The position numbers were made by a program, and so were the translations under genes. From assembly GCF_000718635.1 (NCBI RefSeq), contig NZ_JOBF01000041.1, forward strand, positions 1-35,089: a stretch of 35,089 bases of DNA, in the 5' to 3' direction. Shown in pieces: positions 23,320 to 30,936 of this stretch. Within the stretch, counting starts at the first letter, position 1. Each line of letters starts with the position of its first letter. The stretch comes from Streptomyces varsoviensis. Lineage in GTDB: Bacteria > Actinomycetota > Actinomycetes > Streptomycetales > Streptomycetaceae. Below the pieces are notes generated by a model. The model saw only the letters and a program-made list of their open reading frames with translations, was not told the DNA's origin and made no database searches.

Positions 23320-23970
23320 TTGAACGTTTTGGTGGACAACTTCGCGATGTTCCGCGAAGGGTTCTTCGGAACCGTCGAGCTGACGGCCCTCAGCTCACTG
23401 CTCGCACTGGTGCTGGGCACCCTCATGGCCGCGTTCCGCGTCTCTCCGGTGCCCGCCCTGCGCGTCTTCGGCACCGCCTGGGTGACGCTGCTGCGCAACA
23501 CCCCGCTGGTGCTCCTCTTCCTCGTCGTCACCCTGGGGCTGCCCGCGCTGGGCCTCAAGGGGTGGGACTCCTTCTGGCTCGCCGTGATGGCCCTGGGGTG
23601 CTACACCTCCGCGTTCATCTGCGAGGCGATCCGCTCCGGCATCAACACCGTGCCGGTGGGGCAGGCCGAGGCCGCCCGGTCGATCGGGATGACCTTCGGC
23701 CAGACCCTCGGCCAGATCGTGCTGCCGCAGGCCGGGCGCACGGCGCTGCCGCCGATCGGCAGCCTGCTGATCGCCCTCACCAAGAACTCGGCGATCGCCT
23801 CCGGCTTCAACGTCACCGAGCTGGGCTCGGTGCAGCAGACGCTGAACTCGGCCGCCGGCTACAACATCTACGTGATCTTCGTGTGGATCGCGATCAGCTA
23901 CATGATCATCACTTTCGCGCTCAGCGGCCTCTTCCGGCTGCTGGAGAACCGGCTGGCGGTGGCCCGATGA
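23320..23970 (+). CDS. gluC: Glutamate ABC transporter permease
   Basis: 216-residue His/Glu/Gln/Arg/opine-type permease with about five membrane helices. The EAA loop is EAARSIGMTFGQTLGQIVLPQA and the N-terminal GTVELTALSSLLALVLG is typical. TTG start at 23320 with GGAGAG 6 nt upstream; no better start is in frame. 112 bp after gluB, and its stop overlaps the gluD ATG (ATGA), so the two permeases are translationally coupled and probably form the heterodimeric channel. Confidence 0.94.
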   Translation: MNVLVDNFAMFREGFFGTVELTALSSLLALVLGTLMAAFRVSPVPALRVFGTAWVTLLRNTPLVLLFLVVTLGLPALGLKGWDSFWLAVMALGCYTSAFICEAIRSGINTVPVGQAEAARSIGMTFGQTLGQIVLPQAGRTALPPIGSLLIALTKNSAIASGFNVTELGSVQQTLNSAAGYNIYVIFVWIAISYMIITFALSGLFRLLENRLAVAR

Positions 23971-24890
23971 GTTCCAGCGTCCTCTATGACGTGCCGGGTC
24001 CCAAGGCCCGGACACGCAACCGGGTCTACGGCCTGCTCTCCACGGTCGCGATCCTCGCCCTGGTCGCCTTCGTCATCTACAAGTTCAACGACACGGGGCA
24101 GTTCCAGGCCGGGCTGTGGGAGGCGTACGAGTACACCGACACCCAGCAGCGCATCGTCGACGGCCTGCTGACGACGCTCAAGACCTTCGCGATCGCCGCG
24201 GCCCTCTCGCTCGCGCTCGGCGCGGTGCTGGCGGTCGGGCGGCTCTCCGACCACAAGCCGGTCCGGTGGGCGGCGACGGTGCTCGTGGAGTTCTTCCGCG
24301 CGATGCCGCTGCTCATCATGATCTTCCTGCTGTTCGCGGCGGTCTTCACCACCGAGCCGATGTGGGCGCTGGTCATCGGCCTGACGCTCTACAACGGCTC
24401 CGTGCAGGCGGAGATCTTCCGGTCCGGCATCAACGCCGTGCCCAAGGGCCAGGGCGAGGCCGCGTACGCCATCGGGCTGCGCAAGACCCAGGTGATGACC
24501 AGCGTCCTGGTCCCCCAGGCGGTCCGCTCGATGCTGCCGTCGATCATCAGCCAGCTCGTGGTGACCCTCAAGGACACCTCGCTCGGCTTCATCATCCTCT
24601 ACGAAGAGCTGCTCTTCGTCGGCAAGTCGTTCGCCCAGCAGACCCCGCCGGTGAACGGCGTGTACGCCTTCATCCCGATGGTGATCGTCTTCGGCTCCAT
24701 CTACATCCTGCTCTGCCTCGCCCTCTCCTCGCTCGCCACCTGGGTCGAGCGGCGCAGCCGGCGCAGCCGCAAGGGCACCCCGCCCGCGCTGGAGGGCACC
24801 GCCGCGACCGTCATGGCCGACCCGGGACACAGCGCGGCGCCCGGACCGGGCGAGACCGGGACGGGCCCGGACGGCCCCAAGGCCCCCTGA
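23967..24890 (+). CDS. gluD: Glutamate ABC transporter permease
   Basis: 307-residue partner permease with about six membrane helices. An N-terminal cytoplasmic segment (PGPKARTRNRVYG) is followed by helix 1; EAA loop GEAAYAIGLRKTQVMTSVLVPQA. A C-terminal cytoplasmic tail of about 45 residues, basic then Gly/Pro-rich (RRSRRSRKG...), is longer than in typical permeases. The ATG overlaps the gluC stop by ATGA. Last gene of the operon, followed 15 bp later by a strong terminator. Confidence 0.95.
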   Translation: MSSSVLYDVPGPKARTRNRVYGLLSTVAILALVAFVIYKFNDTGQFQAGLWEAYEYTDTQQRIVDGLLTTLKTFAIAAALSLALGAVLAVGRLSDHKPVRWAATVLVEFFRAMPLLIMIFLLFAAVFTTEPMWALVIGLTLYNGSVQAEIFRSGINAVPKGQGEAAYAIGLRKTQVMTSVLVPQAVRSMLPSIISQLVVTLKDTSLGFIILYEELLFVGKSFAQQTPPVNGVYAFIPMVIVFGSIYILLCLALSSLATWVERRSRRSRKGTPPALEGTAATVMADPGHSAAPGPGETGTGPDGPKAP

Positions 24891-24905
24891 CGCGCCTTTC
24901 GATGA

Positions 24906-24940
24906 CGCCCCGTCGGCCGCCGTGCGCGGCCGACGGGGCG
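24906..24940 (+). terminator. gluABCD terminator
   Basis: Perfect 15-bp inverted repeat (arms 24906-24920 and 24926-24940, arm CGCCCCGTCGGCCGC) with a CGTGC loop, beginning 15 nt after the gluD stop. Confidence 0.88.
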
Positions 24941-24978
24941 CACGCGTTCCCGTACCCCGCCGAGTAGGCTGGCGTCAC

Positions 24979-25010
24979 TTGACGCAAGCACGCGCAGTGG
25001 GTTGCATACG
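24979..25010 (+). promoter_or_regulatory. Possible promoter of the FAD monooxygenase gene
   Basis: TTGACG (24979-24984) resembles a -35 element. An 18-bp spacer leads to TGCATA (25003-25008), a poor -10. It lies about 135 bp before the GTG start, after the gluD terminator, where a promoter is expected. Weak evidence. Confidence 0.3.
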
Positions 25011-25145
25011 TTCTGTGATCGCGCCCCCGGCTTCAACTGCCAACCCCCATACGGCCCGTACGCCCCACACAGCCCGTACGTCCCCTCCGGGGCGCACCAG
25101 CGGCGGCGCCGTTCGCACGGTCCACGGCGCCGAGGAGGCCGCCCC

Positions 25146-26822
25146 GTGGACCCGGTGATCGTCGTCGGGGCCGGCCCCGTCGGCCTGGCCCTGGCCCTCG
25201 GGCTCGCCCGCCACGAGTTGCCGGTCGTCGTCCTCGACGAGGGCACGGGGGCCGAGGAGCGGCGCGCGGCCCGTACGGTCCTGCTGCGGCCGGACACCGC
25301 GGCCCTGCTCGCCCGGCTGGGGTGCCCGCTGGAGGGCGGCGCGCGCTGGAGCGGATGGCGCACGCTGCGCCGCCGGGGGGAGGTGTGCCGGCTATCCTTC
25401 GGCGAGGAGGACGAAACCCCCGGCGCGGGCGCGGCGCACGACCGGCCCGCGGAGGCGGACGACGACGAGGCGGGCGTGGAGCCCGCGGGGCCCTCGCCGC
25501 TGCACATCCCGCAGCACGTGCTCACCCGCTCCCTGCGCATAGCGCTCGCCGGGCAGCCGCTGGTCCAGCTCGTCCAGGGCAGCCGCGTCGACAGCCTCGA
25601 ACAGGACGCCGACAGCGTCACCGTCCGCACCCGAGGCGACAACGGCACCTGGTGGCGCGGGAGTTACCTCGTCGGCTGCGACGGCGCCCGCTCCAACGTC
25701 CGCAAACTGCTGGGGGTGCGCTTCCCGGGACGTACGGCCGTGGAGCGGCACGCGGTGGCGGCGCTCCGCTGCGAGCTGCCCTGGCCCGGCGAGGGCGTGC
25801 TGCACCGCTCGCCGCCGCACGGCGGCGAGGTCACGGCCCGGCCGCTGCCGGACGGCGTCTGGCGGCTGGACTGGCTGCTGCCGCCGGGCCGCGACCTGGT
25901 CACCCCGGACGCCCTGATCACCCGGGTGCGGGACTCGCTGGAGGGCTGGTGCGGCGACGTACCGCCCTACGAGCTCCTGGACACCGGCGTGCACGCCGTG
26001 CACCACCGGCTCGCGCGGCGCTGGCGCGTCGGACGCGCCTTCCTCGCGGGCGACGCCGCGCACCTGCTCGGCGCGCTCGGCACGCAGGGGGTGGAGGAGG
26101 GGCTGCGGGACGTCGACAATCTCTCCTGGAAGCTGGGGGTGGCGCAGCACCACGGCGCGTCGGAGGTGCTGCTCGACAGCTACCAGGCGGAGCGGCGGAC
26201 CGCCGTCGGCCGCCGGCTGCGCGCCGCCGACCAGGCGCTGCCCGGACTCCGGGGCTCGGGCGGCTGGCGGGTCGTGCGGCGCGCGGTGGTGCCGGGCTCC
26301 GGGCGGGGGCGCGACGCGCTGCTCACCGACGGGCATCTGGGGCGCGGCCCGCTGGGCGCGCCGCCCGTGTACGCCCGTACGCCCCTGATGCCCGCCAGCG
26401 CGCCGGAAGGCTCCGTCGCCGTCGGCACCGCCGTCGGCGCGACCGCTGCCGACGTGCCGGTCACGGCCCCGGACGGCTCCGCCGCCCGGCTCACGGACCG
26501 GCTCGGGGGCGACCTGCTGGTCGTGCTCGTCGCCCCCGGCACGGGGGTGTGGGAGCGGCGGCACTGGCTGGGCGCCGGGCTGATGCCACGGCTCGCGGCC
26601 GCGGTCGCCGCGCTGCCGGTACGGGCCGAGCTGCTGGTCGCCGAGGGGTACCCGGGCGCGGCGGCGCACACGGTGCTCGTGGTGCGGCCGGACGGGTATC
26701 TGGTGGCGGCCCTCTCGGGGGTGCGCCCCGACGAGCTGTACGCGTGCGCGGACGCGGTGCGCGGCGGCGCCGTGACCGTGCCGGTGGCCGCGCCGCCGAG
26801 TGAGGCTACGGCCAACCGTTGA
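25146..26822 (+). CDS. FAD-dependent monooxygenase (group A, aromatic-hydroxylase type)
   Basis: 558 residues. FAD-binding VIVVGAGPVGLALALGLA at the N-terminus, GCDGARSNVRKLLG (about 178-191, DG motif) and FLAGDAAHLLGALGTQGVEEGLRDVDNLSWKLG (about 299-331, GD motif), then a C-terminal thioredoxin-like domain (RLTDRLGGDLLVVLVAP...VLVVRPDGYLVAA). In relatives the GD motif reads DAAHxxPPxGGQG; here it is DAAHLLGALGTQG. An acidic insertion of about 25 residues (GEEDETPGAGAAHDRPAEAD region, about 93-117) breaks the substrate domain. GTG 25146 has GAGGAGG 7 nt upstream. The substrate cannot be told. It is followed after 32 bp by the cysteine leader peptide, so readthrough into the sulfur genes is possible. 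Confidence 0.88.
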   Translation: MDPVIVVGAGPVGLALALGLARHELPVVVLDEGTGAEERRAARTVLLRPDTAALLARLGCPLEGGARWSGWRTLRRRGEVCRLSFGEEDETPGAGAAHDRPAEADDDEAGVEPAGPSPLHIPQHVLTRSLRIALAGQPLVQLVQGSRVDSLEQDADSVTVRTRGDNGTWWRGSYLVGCDGARSNVRKLLGVRFPGRTAVERHAVAALRCELPWPGEGVLHRSPPHGGEVTARPLPDGVWRLDWLLPPGRDLVTPDALITRVRDSLEGWCGDVPPYELLDTGVHAVHHRLARRWRVGRAFLAGDAAHLLGALGTQGVEEGLRDVDNLSWKLGVAQHHGASEVLLDSYQAERRTAVGRRLRAADQALPGLRGSGGWRVVRRAVVPGSGRGRDALLTDGHLGRGPLGAPPVYARTPLMPASAPEGSVAVGTAVGATAADVPVTAPDGSAARLTDRLGGDLLVVLVAPGTGVWERRHWLGAGLMPRLAAAVAALPVRAELLVAEGYPGAAAHTVLVVRPDGYLVAALSGVRPDELYACADAVRGGAVTVPVAAPPSEATANR

Positions 26823-26854
26823 CCTGCGCGTATCGCCGTGCTTCACTCCGGAAC

Positions 26855-26941
26855 GTGACGGAGAGCGGCACGCGTTTCTGGCGGAGGGTCCATCTGGACC
26901 TGGTCCGCTACGCGGGCTGCGTCTGTCGTCCGTCCTGCTGA
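26855..26941 (+). CDS. Cysteine-rich leader peptide upstream of cysteine dioxygenase
   Basis: 28-residue ORF too short for routine calling: GTG start, VTESGTRFWRR, then HLDLVRYAGCVCRPSC and TGA. Cysteines are at 22, 24 and 28, the last being the codon before the stop. The RRVHLDLVR-x-A core followed by Cys resembles the 'putative leader peptide' family found before sulfur-metabolism genes in Streptomyces (from memory). GGA lies 4 nt upstream of the start, so the site is modest. The stop is 12 nt before a 9-bp GC hairpin and 68 nt before the cysteine dioxygenase GTG. This is the layout of a ribosome-mediated attenuator in which Cys-tRNA supply decides whether the ribosome stalls on the Cys codons. 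Confidence 0.8.
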   Translation: MTESGTRFWRRVHLDLVRYAGCVCRPSC

Positions 26942-26953
26942 TCCAGGCTCCCC

Positions 26954-26980
26954 GCGCGGCCGTGTCCGAACCGGCCGCGC
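26954..26980 (+). promoter_or_regulatory. Attenuator-type hairpin after the leader peptide
   Basis: GCGCGGCCG (26954-26962) and CGGCCGCGC (26972-26980), a perfect 9-bp stem with a 9-nt loop. It starts 12 nt after the leader stop codon, so a ribosome at that stop could block its left arm. The ribosome site of the dioxygenase (AGGACGG, 26997-27003) is outside it. No U-run follows. Confidence 0.6.
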
Positions 26981-27009
26981 ACCTTCGCGATCTTTCAGGA
27001 CGGTTATCC

Positions 27010-27831
27010 GTGTCACTTCCTGTAGCAGGTACTTCCGCTGTGCCCGATGGCGGTGCGCCCGCCGCCCCGGCCGAGGGCGCGTCCGCCGAGGGCGCACCGA
27101 CCGTGGGCGCGTCGGCCGAGGGCGCGTCCGCCGTGAGCGCGTCGGCCGAGGGCGCGTCCGCCGAGGGCGCACCGACCGTGGGCGCGTCGGCCGAGGGCGC
27201 GTCCGCCGTGAGCGCGTCCGCCGAGGGCGCGTCGGCCGAGGGCGCGTCTGCCGAGGGCGCGTCCGCCGTGAGCGCGTCGGCCGTGAGCGCGTCGGCCCCC
27301 TCCGCCTCCACTGCCTCCTCCGTCTCCACTGCCTCCTCCGCCCCTTCCGCAGCCGAACTCCTGGCCTTCGCGCGGCGGATCGCCGCGAACGCCGAACTGG
27401 TCGCCTCGCTGCCGCTCGACCCCGAAGGCCGCACGTGGCTGCGGCTGGAGGGGCCCGGCGGCAGCGAGGCGTGGCTGATCGGCTGGCCGCCGGGGACCGG
27501 CACCGGCTGGCACGACCACGGCGGCTCGCACGGCGCGTTCGCCGCGGCGGCCGGCGAGCTGACGGAGCAGTCGCTGGCGGCCCAGCTCCCCACCGAGGGC
27601 TGGAAGACCCTGGAGCTGGCGGACGGCGTCGACCGCCACCGCCGCCTCCCTCCAGGCCGCGGCCGGGCGTTCGGCCCGCACCACGTGCACCAGGTGTTCA
27701 ACGCCTCCGAGGACCGGCACGCCGTCTCGGTGCACGCGTACTACCCGCCGCTGCCGCTCATGCGGCGCTACAGCCGCACCGGCCCCCTGCTGCGGCTCGA
27801 ACAGATCGAACGCGCCGAGGAGTGGGCATGA
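27010..27831 (+). CDS. Cysteine dioxygenase (type I, cupin)
   Basis: Oxidises cysteine to cysteine sulfinate with a mononuclear Fe(II). 273 residues; the cupin part starts near residue 110 and has GWHDHGGSHGAF (His168, His170) and GPHHVHQVFN (His224, His225 and His227, the last of these matching the third iron ligand), then HAYYPPL. GTG at 27010 with AGGA 9 nt upstream; the open frame extends upstream through the leader peptide region, which is read in another frame. Residues 21-95 are an Ala/Glu/Gly/Ser repeat (GASAE/GASAV/GAPTV) encoded by a 15-bp minisatellite and absent from ordinary family members. The stop overlaps the rhodanese start (ATGA). Confidence 0.9.
   Translation: MSLPVAGTSAVPDGGAPAAPAEGASAEGAPTVGASAEGASAVSASAEGASAEGAPTVGASAEGASAVSASAEGASAEGASAEGASAVSASAVSASAPSASTASSVSTASSAPSAAELLAFARRIAANAELVASLPLDPEGRTWLRLEGPGGSEAWLIGWPPGTGTGWHDHGGSHGAFAAAAGELTEQSLAAQLPTEGWKTLELADGVDRHRRLPPGRGRAFGPHHVHQVFNASEDRHAVSVHAYYPPLPLMRRYSRTGPLLRLEQIERAEEWA
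27070..27294. repeat. 15-bp minisatellite, 15 units, in cysteine dioxygenase
   Basis: Fifteen in-frame units, consensus GCCGAGGGCGCGTCC with variants (ACCGTGGGCGCGTCG, GCCGTGAGCGCGTCG). Units 1-5 (27070-27144) and 6-10 (27145-27219) are the same 75-bp block, differing at the last base only, showing a recent higher-order duplication. Confidence 0.96.
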
Positions 27832-28202
27832 CCGTCGACGAACTGCTGGCCGAGGCACGCTCCGCACTGACCCGGCTCACCCCGCAGGAAGCCGCCGCCG
27901 TCCGCGACGACGGCGGCCTCCTCGTCGACATCCGCTACGCCGCCCTGCGCGACCGCGACGGCCTCATCCCCGGCGCCCTAGTCGTCGAACGCAACGAACT
28001 GGAATGGCGCCTCGACCCGGCCTCCCCCCACCGAGCCCCCGAGGCGAGCGGCCACGACCTCCGCGTGGTCGTGATCTGCGACGAGGGCTACGCATCGAGC
28101 CTCGCCGCCCTCAGCCTCCACCGCCTCGGCCTCCACCACGCCACAGACCTGATCGGCGGCTTCCAGGCCTGGCGGAGCGCCGGGCTGCCGGTGGAAGGTT
28201 AG
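27828..28202 (+). CDS. Single-domain rhodanese-like protein
   Basis: 124 residues, sulfurtransferase fold: LTPQEAAAV, LLVDIRYAALRDRDGLIPGALVVER (rhodanese DxR and GxIPGA motifs), active-site loop ICDEGYASS with Cys84, and DLIGGFQAWRSAGLPV. The ATG overlaps the dioxygenase stop by ATGA, so the two are translationally coupled; together they suggest handling of cysteine-derived sulfur or sulfite. A convergent terminator pair follows. Confidence 0.92.
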   Translation: MTVDELLAEARSALTRLTPQEAAAVRDDGGLLVDIRYAALRDRDGLIPGALVVERNELEWRLDPASPHRAPEASGHDLRVVVICDEGYASSLAALSLHRLGLHHATDLIGGFQAWRSAGLPVEG

Positions 28203-28258
28203 GGCCTGCCGATGGGGGTGGCGGCGCGGACGCCTTAGGTCCCTGCGCGCCGTGCAAA

Positions 28259-28293
28259 CCGCCCGGTCGGTGCCGAGGCGCCGACCGGGGCGG
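28259..28293 (+). terminator. Terminator of the cysteine dioxygenase-rhodanese operon
   Basis: CCGCCCGGTCGGTGC (28259-28273) pairs with GCGCCGACCGGGGCGG (28278-28293), about 14 bp with one bulge and one G-U pair, tight loop. Confidence 0.75.
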
Positions 28294-28294
28294 C

Positions 28295-28317
28295 GCGCGC
28301 CCGCTGGGAGGGCGCGC
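28295..28317 (-). terminator. Terminator of the ABC permease gene
   Basis: GCGCGCCC (28295-28302) and GGGCGCGC (28310-28317), perfect 8-bp stem, 7-nt loop, 9 nt after the permease stop on the minus strand. It stands back to back with the previous hairpin. Confidence 0.65.
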
Positions 28318-28326
28318 CTTCGCGCG

Positions 28327-30882
28327 CTACTCGCGGGCCGGCGCCGCCTCGGCCGGGCGCGGCCGGAGGGCCGTCCTCCCCGGCAGGGCGGTGGCCGTGA
28401 GGGCGAGGAGGGCGGCGACGCCGATCACCAGCGCGTAGGCGAGCGGCCGTACCGACGGCGACGCGTCGCCCGTCATGCCGATGCTGAAGGCGGTCAGGTC
28501 GGCCAGGGCGATCCCGCTGCCGAGCACGACCGCGAGCAGCAGGACGGCCGCCGCCTCGACGCGCAGCATCCGCAGGACCTGGCGGCGGGTCGCGCCGCCC
28601 AGCCTCAGCAGGGCGAACTCGCGGACGCGCGCCGACACGCACATCGTCAGGGTGTTGACGACGGCGATGGCGGTGAAGGCCAGGACGAGTCCCATGGCGA
28701 GGTTGTTGACCTCGGCGTCCGACTCCCGCTGTGCGGACTGGAGCCGCACGGCCTCGGCGGCGGGGACGACCCGCACGCCGGGAAAGCCCCGGACGGCGTC
28801 GGCGAGTTGGTCCCGGGCGCCGGAGGACCTGACCCACACCTCACGGGCGAGGGGGTTGTCGATGTGCCGGGACAGCAGCGTGTGGGACACCGTCAGGTCG
28901 CCGAATCCCAGCCCGTCGGCGTAGACGGCGGCGACGGTGAGCGTGACGGGCGTACCGTCGCCGAGCGTCGCCTTGAGCTTGCCGCCGACGCCCAGGCCGA
29001 GGTCGTCGGCGGCGCGTTCGCTGACCGCGACGCTGTCGGCCCCGAAGCGGTCGAGGGAGCCGCGCCGAACGCCCGGGTCCCACGTGTCGGCGAGCCCGGC
29101 GGCGGTCACCCCCTGCGCCGGGTACTTGTCGAGCCCGACGCGCACCGTGCCCCGTACGACCTCGGTGGCGGCGGTGGTGCCGGAGGTCCGGCGGACGGCC
29201 GCCGCCGCGGCCCGCGGCACCCCTGGCCCCGACGACGTGAGCACCCAGTCCGCCCGGCTGCCCTCGCGCGCCTGCCGCTGTGCGGCGTCGGCGAGGGTGG
29301 CCTGGCTGAAGAGCACCGTGCAGGCCATGCCGACGAGGAGGGCGAGCGGCGTGACGACCCCCGCCATCCGGGCGGCGTCGGCCCGCAGGTTGGCGGTGGC
29401 GAGCGGGCCGCTGGTACGGGCGAGCCGCAGCGGCCCGGCGAGGAGCGCGACGGCGCCCCGCAGCAGGGGCGGGCCGAGCAGGGACACGGCCATCGCGAGG
29501 ACGATGACCACGACCAAGGACACCGGCGTCGCGCCCGCCTCCGTGTGCAGCGCGCTCAGGACGACGACCAGGACGATGCCCCCGGCCAGGGCCAGCACCC
29601 CGGCGAGCACGCGCAACCATCCGAGGCGAGCCGGCGCGACGGCGGCCTCGGTCAGCGCCTCGGCGGGGCGGATACGGGCGATGCGGCGGGCGGAGATGCG
29701 GGCCGCGGCCCAGGCCCCCAGGAGCACCGCGACGACGGCCGCCAGCATCGGGAAGACGCTGATGGCGGGCCGCAGGCTGTCCGGAACCGCGCCAAGAGCG
29801 ACGAACCGGCCGTACAGCCAGGACGCGAGCGGCCGCCCGGCGAGCGCGCCGAGGACCCCCGCGACGAGCCCCACCAGCAGCGCCTCTCTTCCGATCAGCT
29901 TGCGGAGCTGCTTCGGTGTCGCGGCGATGGCGCGGAGGAGCGCGAGTTCGCGGTGGCGCTGCTGGATGGCGAGGGCGAAGGTGCCGACCACGACGAGGAC
30001 GCCGACGAGCAGCGAGGTGGCGCCGATGGCCGCGCCCATGCTGATGAGTTTGACGCGCGCGGAACCGGCGTCGAGGAACTCGACCGGACCCCGGCCGTCC
30101 CCGCTGTGCACCTGCGCCGTGGTCCCGGTGAGGGCCCGCCCGATGTCCCGCTTGAGCCGCCCGGCATCGGCGCCCGGCTCGGGGAGGACGCCGACCGCGG
30201 TGACCTGCCCGGGGTGCGCCGCGAGCCGGTCGGCTTCGGCGGTGCTGAAGAACAGGCTGGTCTGCCGGCGCAGGTCGCCGCCGCGCGGCGCCGCTATGCC
30301 CGTGACGCGGTACGTGCGTGGGTCGCCCGTCGCCTGAACGGTGAGCCGGTCGCCGGGCCGCACATGGGCGCGGTCGGCCAGTTCCCGGTCCACGACGACA
30401 TCGGTCGCGGCCTTCGGCGCGTGGCCCTGGGTGAGGGTGAAAGGCGTGAGGGCGGCGGACGTCCACGCGTGACCGTAGCTCGCACCGCCCTCGCCCTGGG
30501 CGAGGCCCCGGCCGTCGGGGCGCACCGCATGGGCGGGGAAGGTGACTTCGGGCACGAGGGCGCGCACGCCGTCGACGCCCCTGACCGCGTCGACGCTCGC
30601 GTACGGGAGCCAGGCGCGCTCGGTGAGCGGCTTCGCCTTGTGCTTGACCTTGGTCTTGCCTCCCTGTTTCCGGACGGTGGTCTGGTGGACCTGCTGATCG
30701 GCGGAGATCACCAGCGGCGCGGCGGCGTAGCGCTCGGTGGGGATGGCCCCGCGCAGGCCCGTCTCCAGAAGCGCGCCGCAAGCGGTGATGAGCGCCGCGG
30801 CACACATCAGCGCCAACAGGGCGCCGATGAAGCCGCCTTTCCGGGCACGCACCGTCTGGAGGGCATATCGCGACAAGACCAT
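28327..30882 (-). CDS. FtsX/MacB-type ABC transporter permease
   Basis: 851 residues with two tandem FtsX domains. A first helix (about 16-40, GALLALMCAAALITACGALL) is followed by a large extracytoplasmic domain (about 45-270), then three helices (SLLVGVLVVVGTFALAIQQRHRELALLRAIAAT, and two more), a central pair of helices, a second extracytoplasmic domain (about 545-720) and three C-terminal helices with the matching motif ARVREFALLRLGGATRRQVLRMLRVE. This is the mechanotransmission or lipoprotein/peptide export class rather than a solute importer. ATG 30882 was chosen because MVLSRYALQTVRARKGGF is the usual start and GGAAG lies upstream; an open frame upstream crosses a palindrome. No ATPase gene is next to it, although these permeases normally need one. 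Confidence 0.9.
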   Translation of the reverse strand: MVLSRYALQTVRARKGGFIGALLALMCAAALITACGALLETGLRGAIPTERYAAAPLVISADQQVHQTTVRKQGGKTKVKHKAKPLTERAWLPYASVDAVRGVDGVRALVPEVTFPAHAVRPDGRGLAQGEGGASYGHAWTSAALTPFTLTQGHAPKAATDVVVDRELADRAHVRPGDRLTVQATGDPRTYRVTGIAAPRGGDLRRQTSLFFSTAEADRLAAHPGQVTAVGVLPEPGADAGRLKRDIGRALTGTTAQVHSGDGRGPVEFLDAGSARVKLISMGAAIGATSLLVGVLVVVGTFALAIQQRHRELALLRAIAATPKQLRKLIGREALLVGLVAGVLGALAGRPLASWLYGRFVALGAVPDSLRPAISVFPMLAAVVAVLLGAWAAARISARRIARIRPAEALTEAAVAPARLGWLRVLAGVLALAGGIVLVVVLSALHTEAGATPVSLVVVIVLAMAVSLLGPPLLRGAVALLAGPLRLARTSGPLATANLRADAARMAGVVTPLALLVGMACTVLFSQATLADAAQRQAREGSRADWVLTSSGPGVPRAAAAAVRRTSGTTAATEVVRGTVRVGLDKYPAQGVTAAGLADTWDPGVRRGSLDRFGADSVAVSERAADDLGLGVGGKLKATLGDGTPVTLTVAAVYADGLGFGDLTVSHTLLSRHIDNPLAREVWVRSSGARDQLADAVRGFPGVRVVPAAEAVRLQSAQRESDAEVNNLAMGLVLAFTAIAVVNTLTMCVSARVREFALLRLGGATRRQVLRMLRVEAAAVLLLAVVLGSGIALADLTAFSIGMTGDASPSVRPLAYALVIGVAALLALTATALPGRTALRPRPAEAAPARE

Positions 30883-30936
30883 GCCCGCAGACTTCCAGTC
30901 GTGCCCACGCCGGAGCACTGCTGTCCCCCGGCGTCT

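Noticed and set aside
26800..27009. Longer cysteine dioxygenase beginning within the monooxygenase gene
   Set aside because: The upstream residues show no family similarity, and this DNA is better explained by the leader peptide in another frame and its hairpin.
26942..27009. Riboswitch upstream of cysteine dioxygenase
   Set aside because: The interval is too short for a known aptamer such as SAM classes, and the Cys-codon leader with one hairpin gives a simpler explanation.
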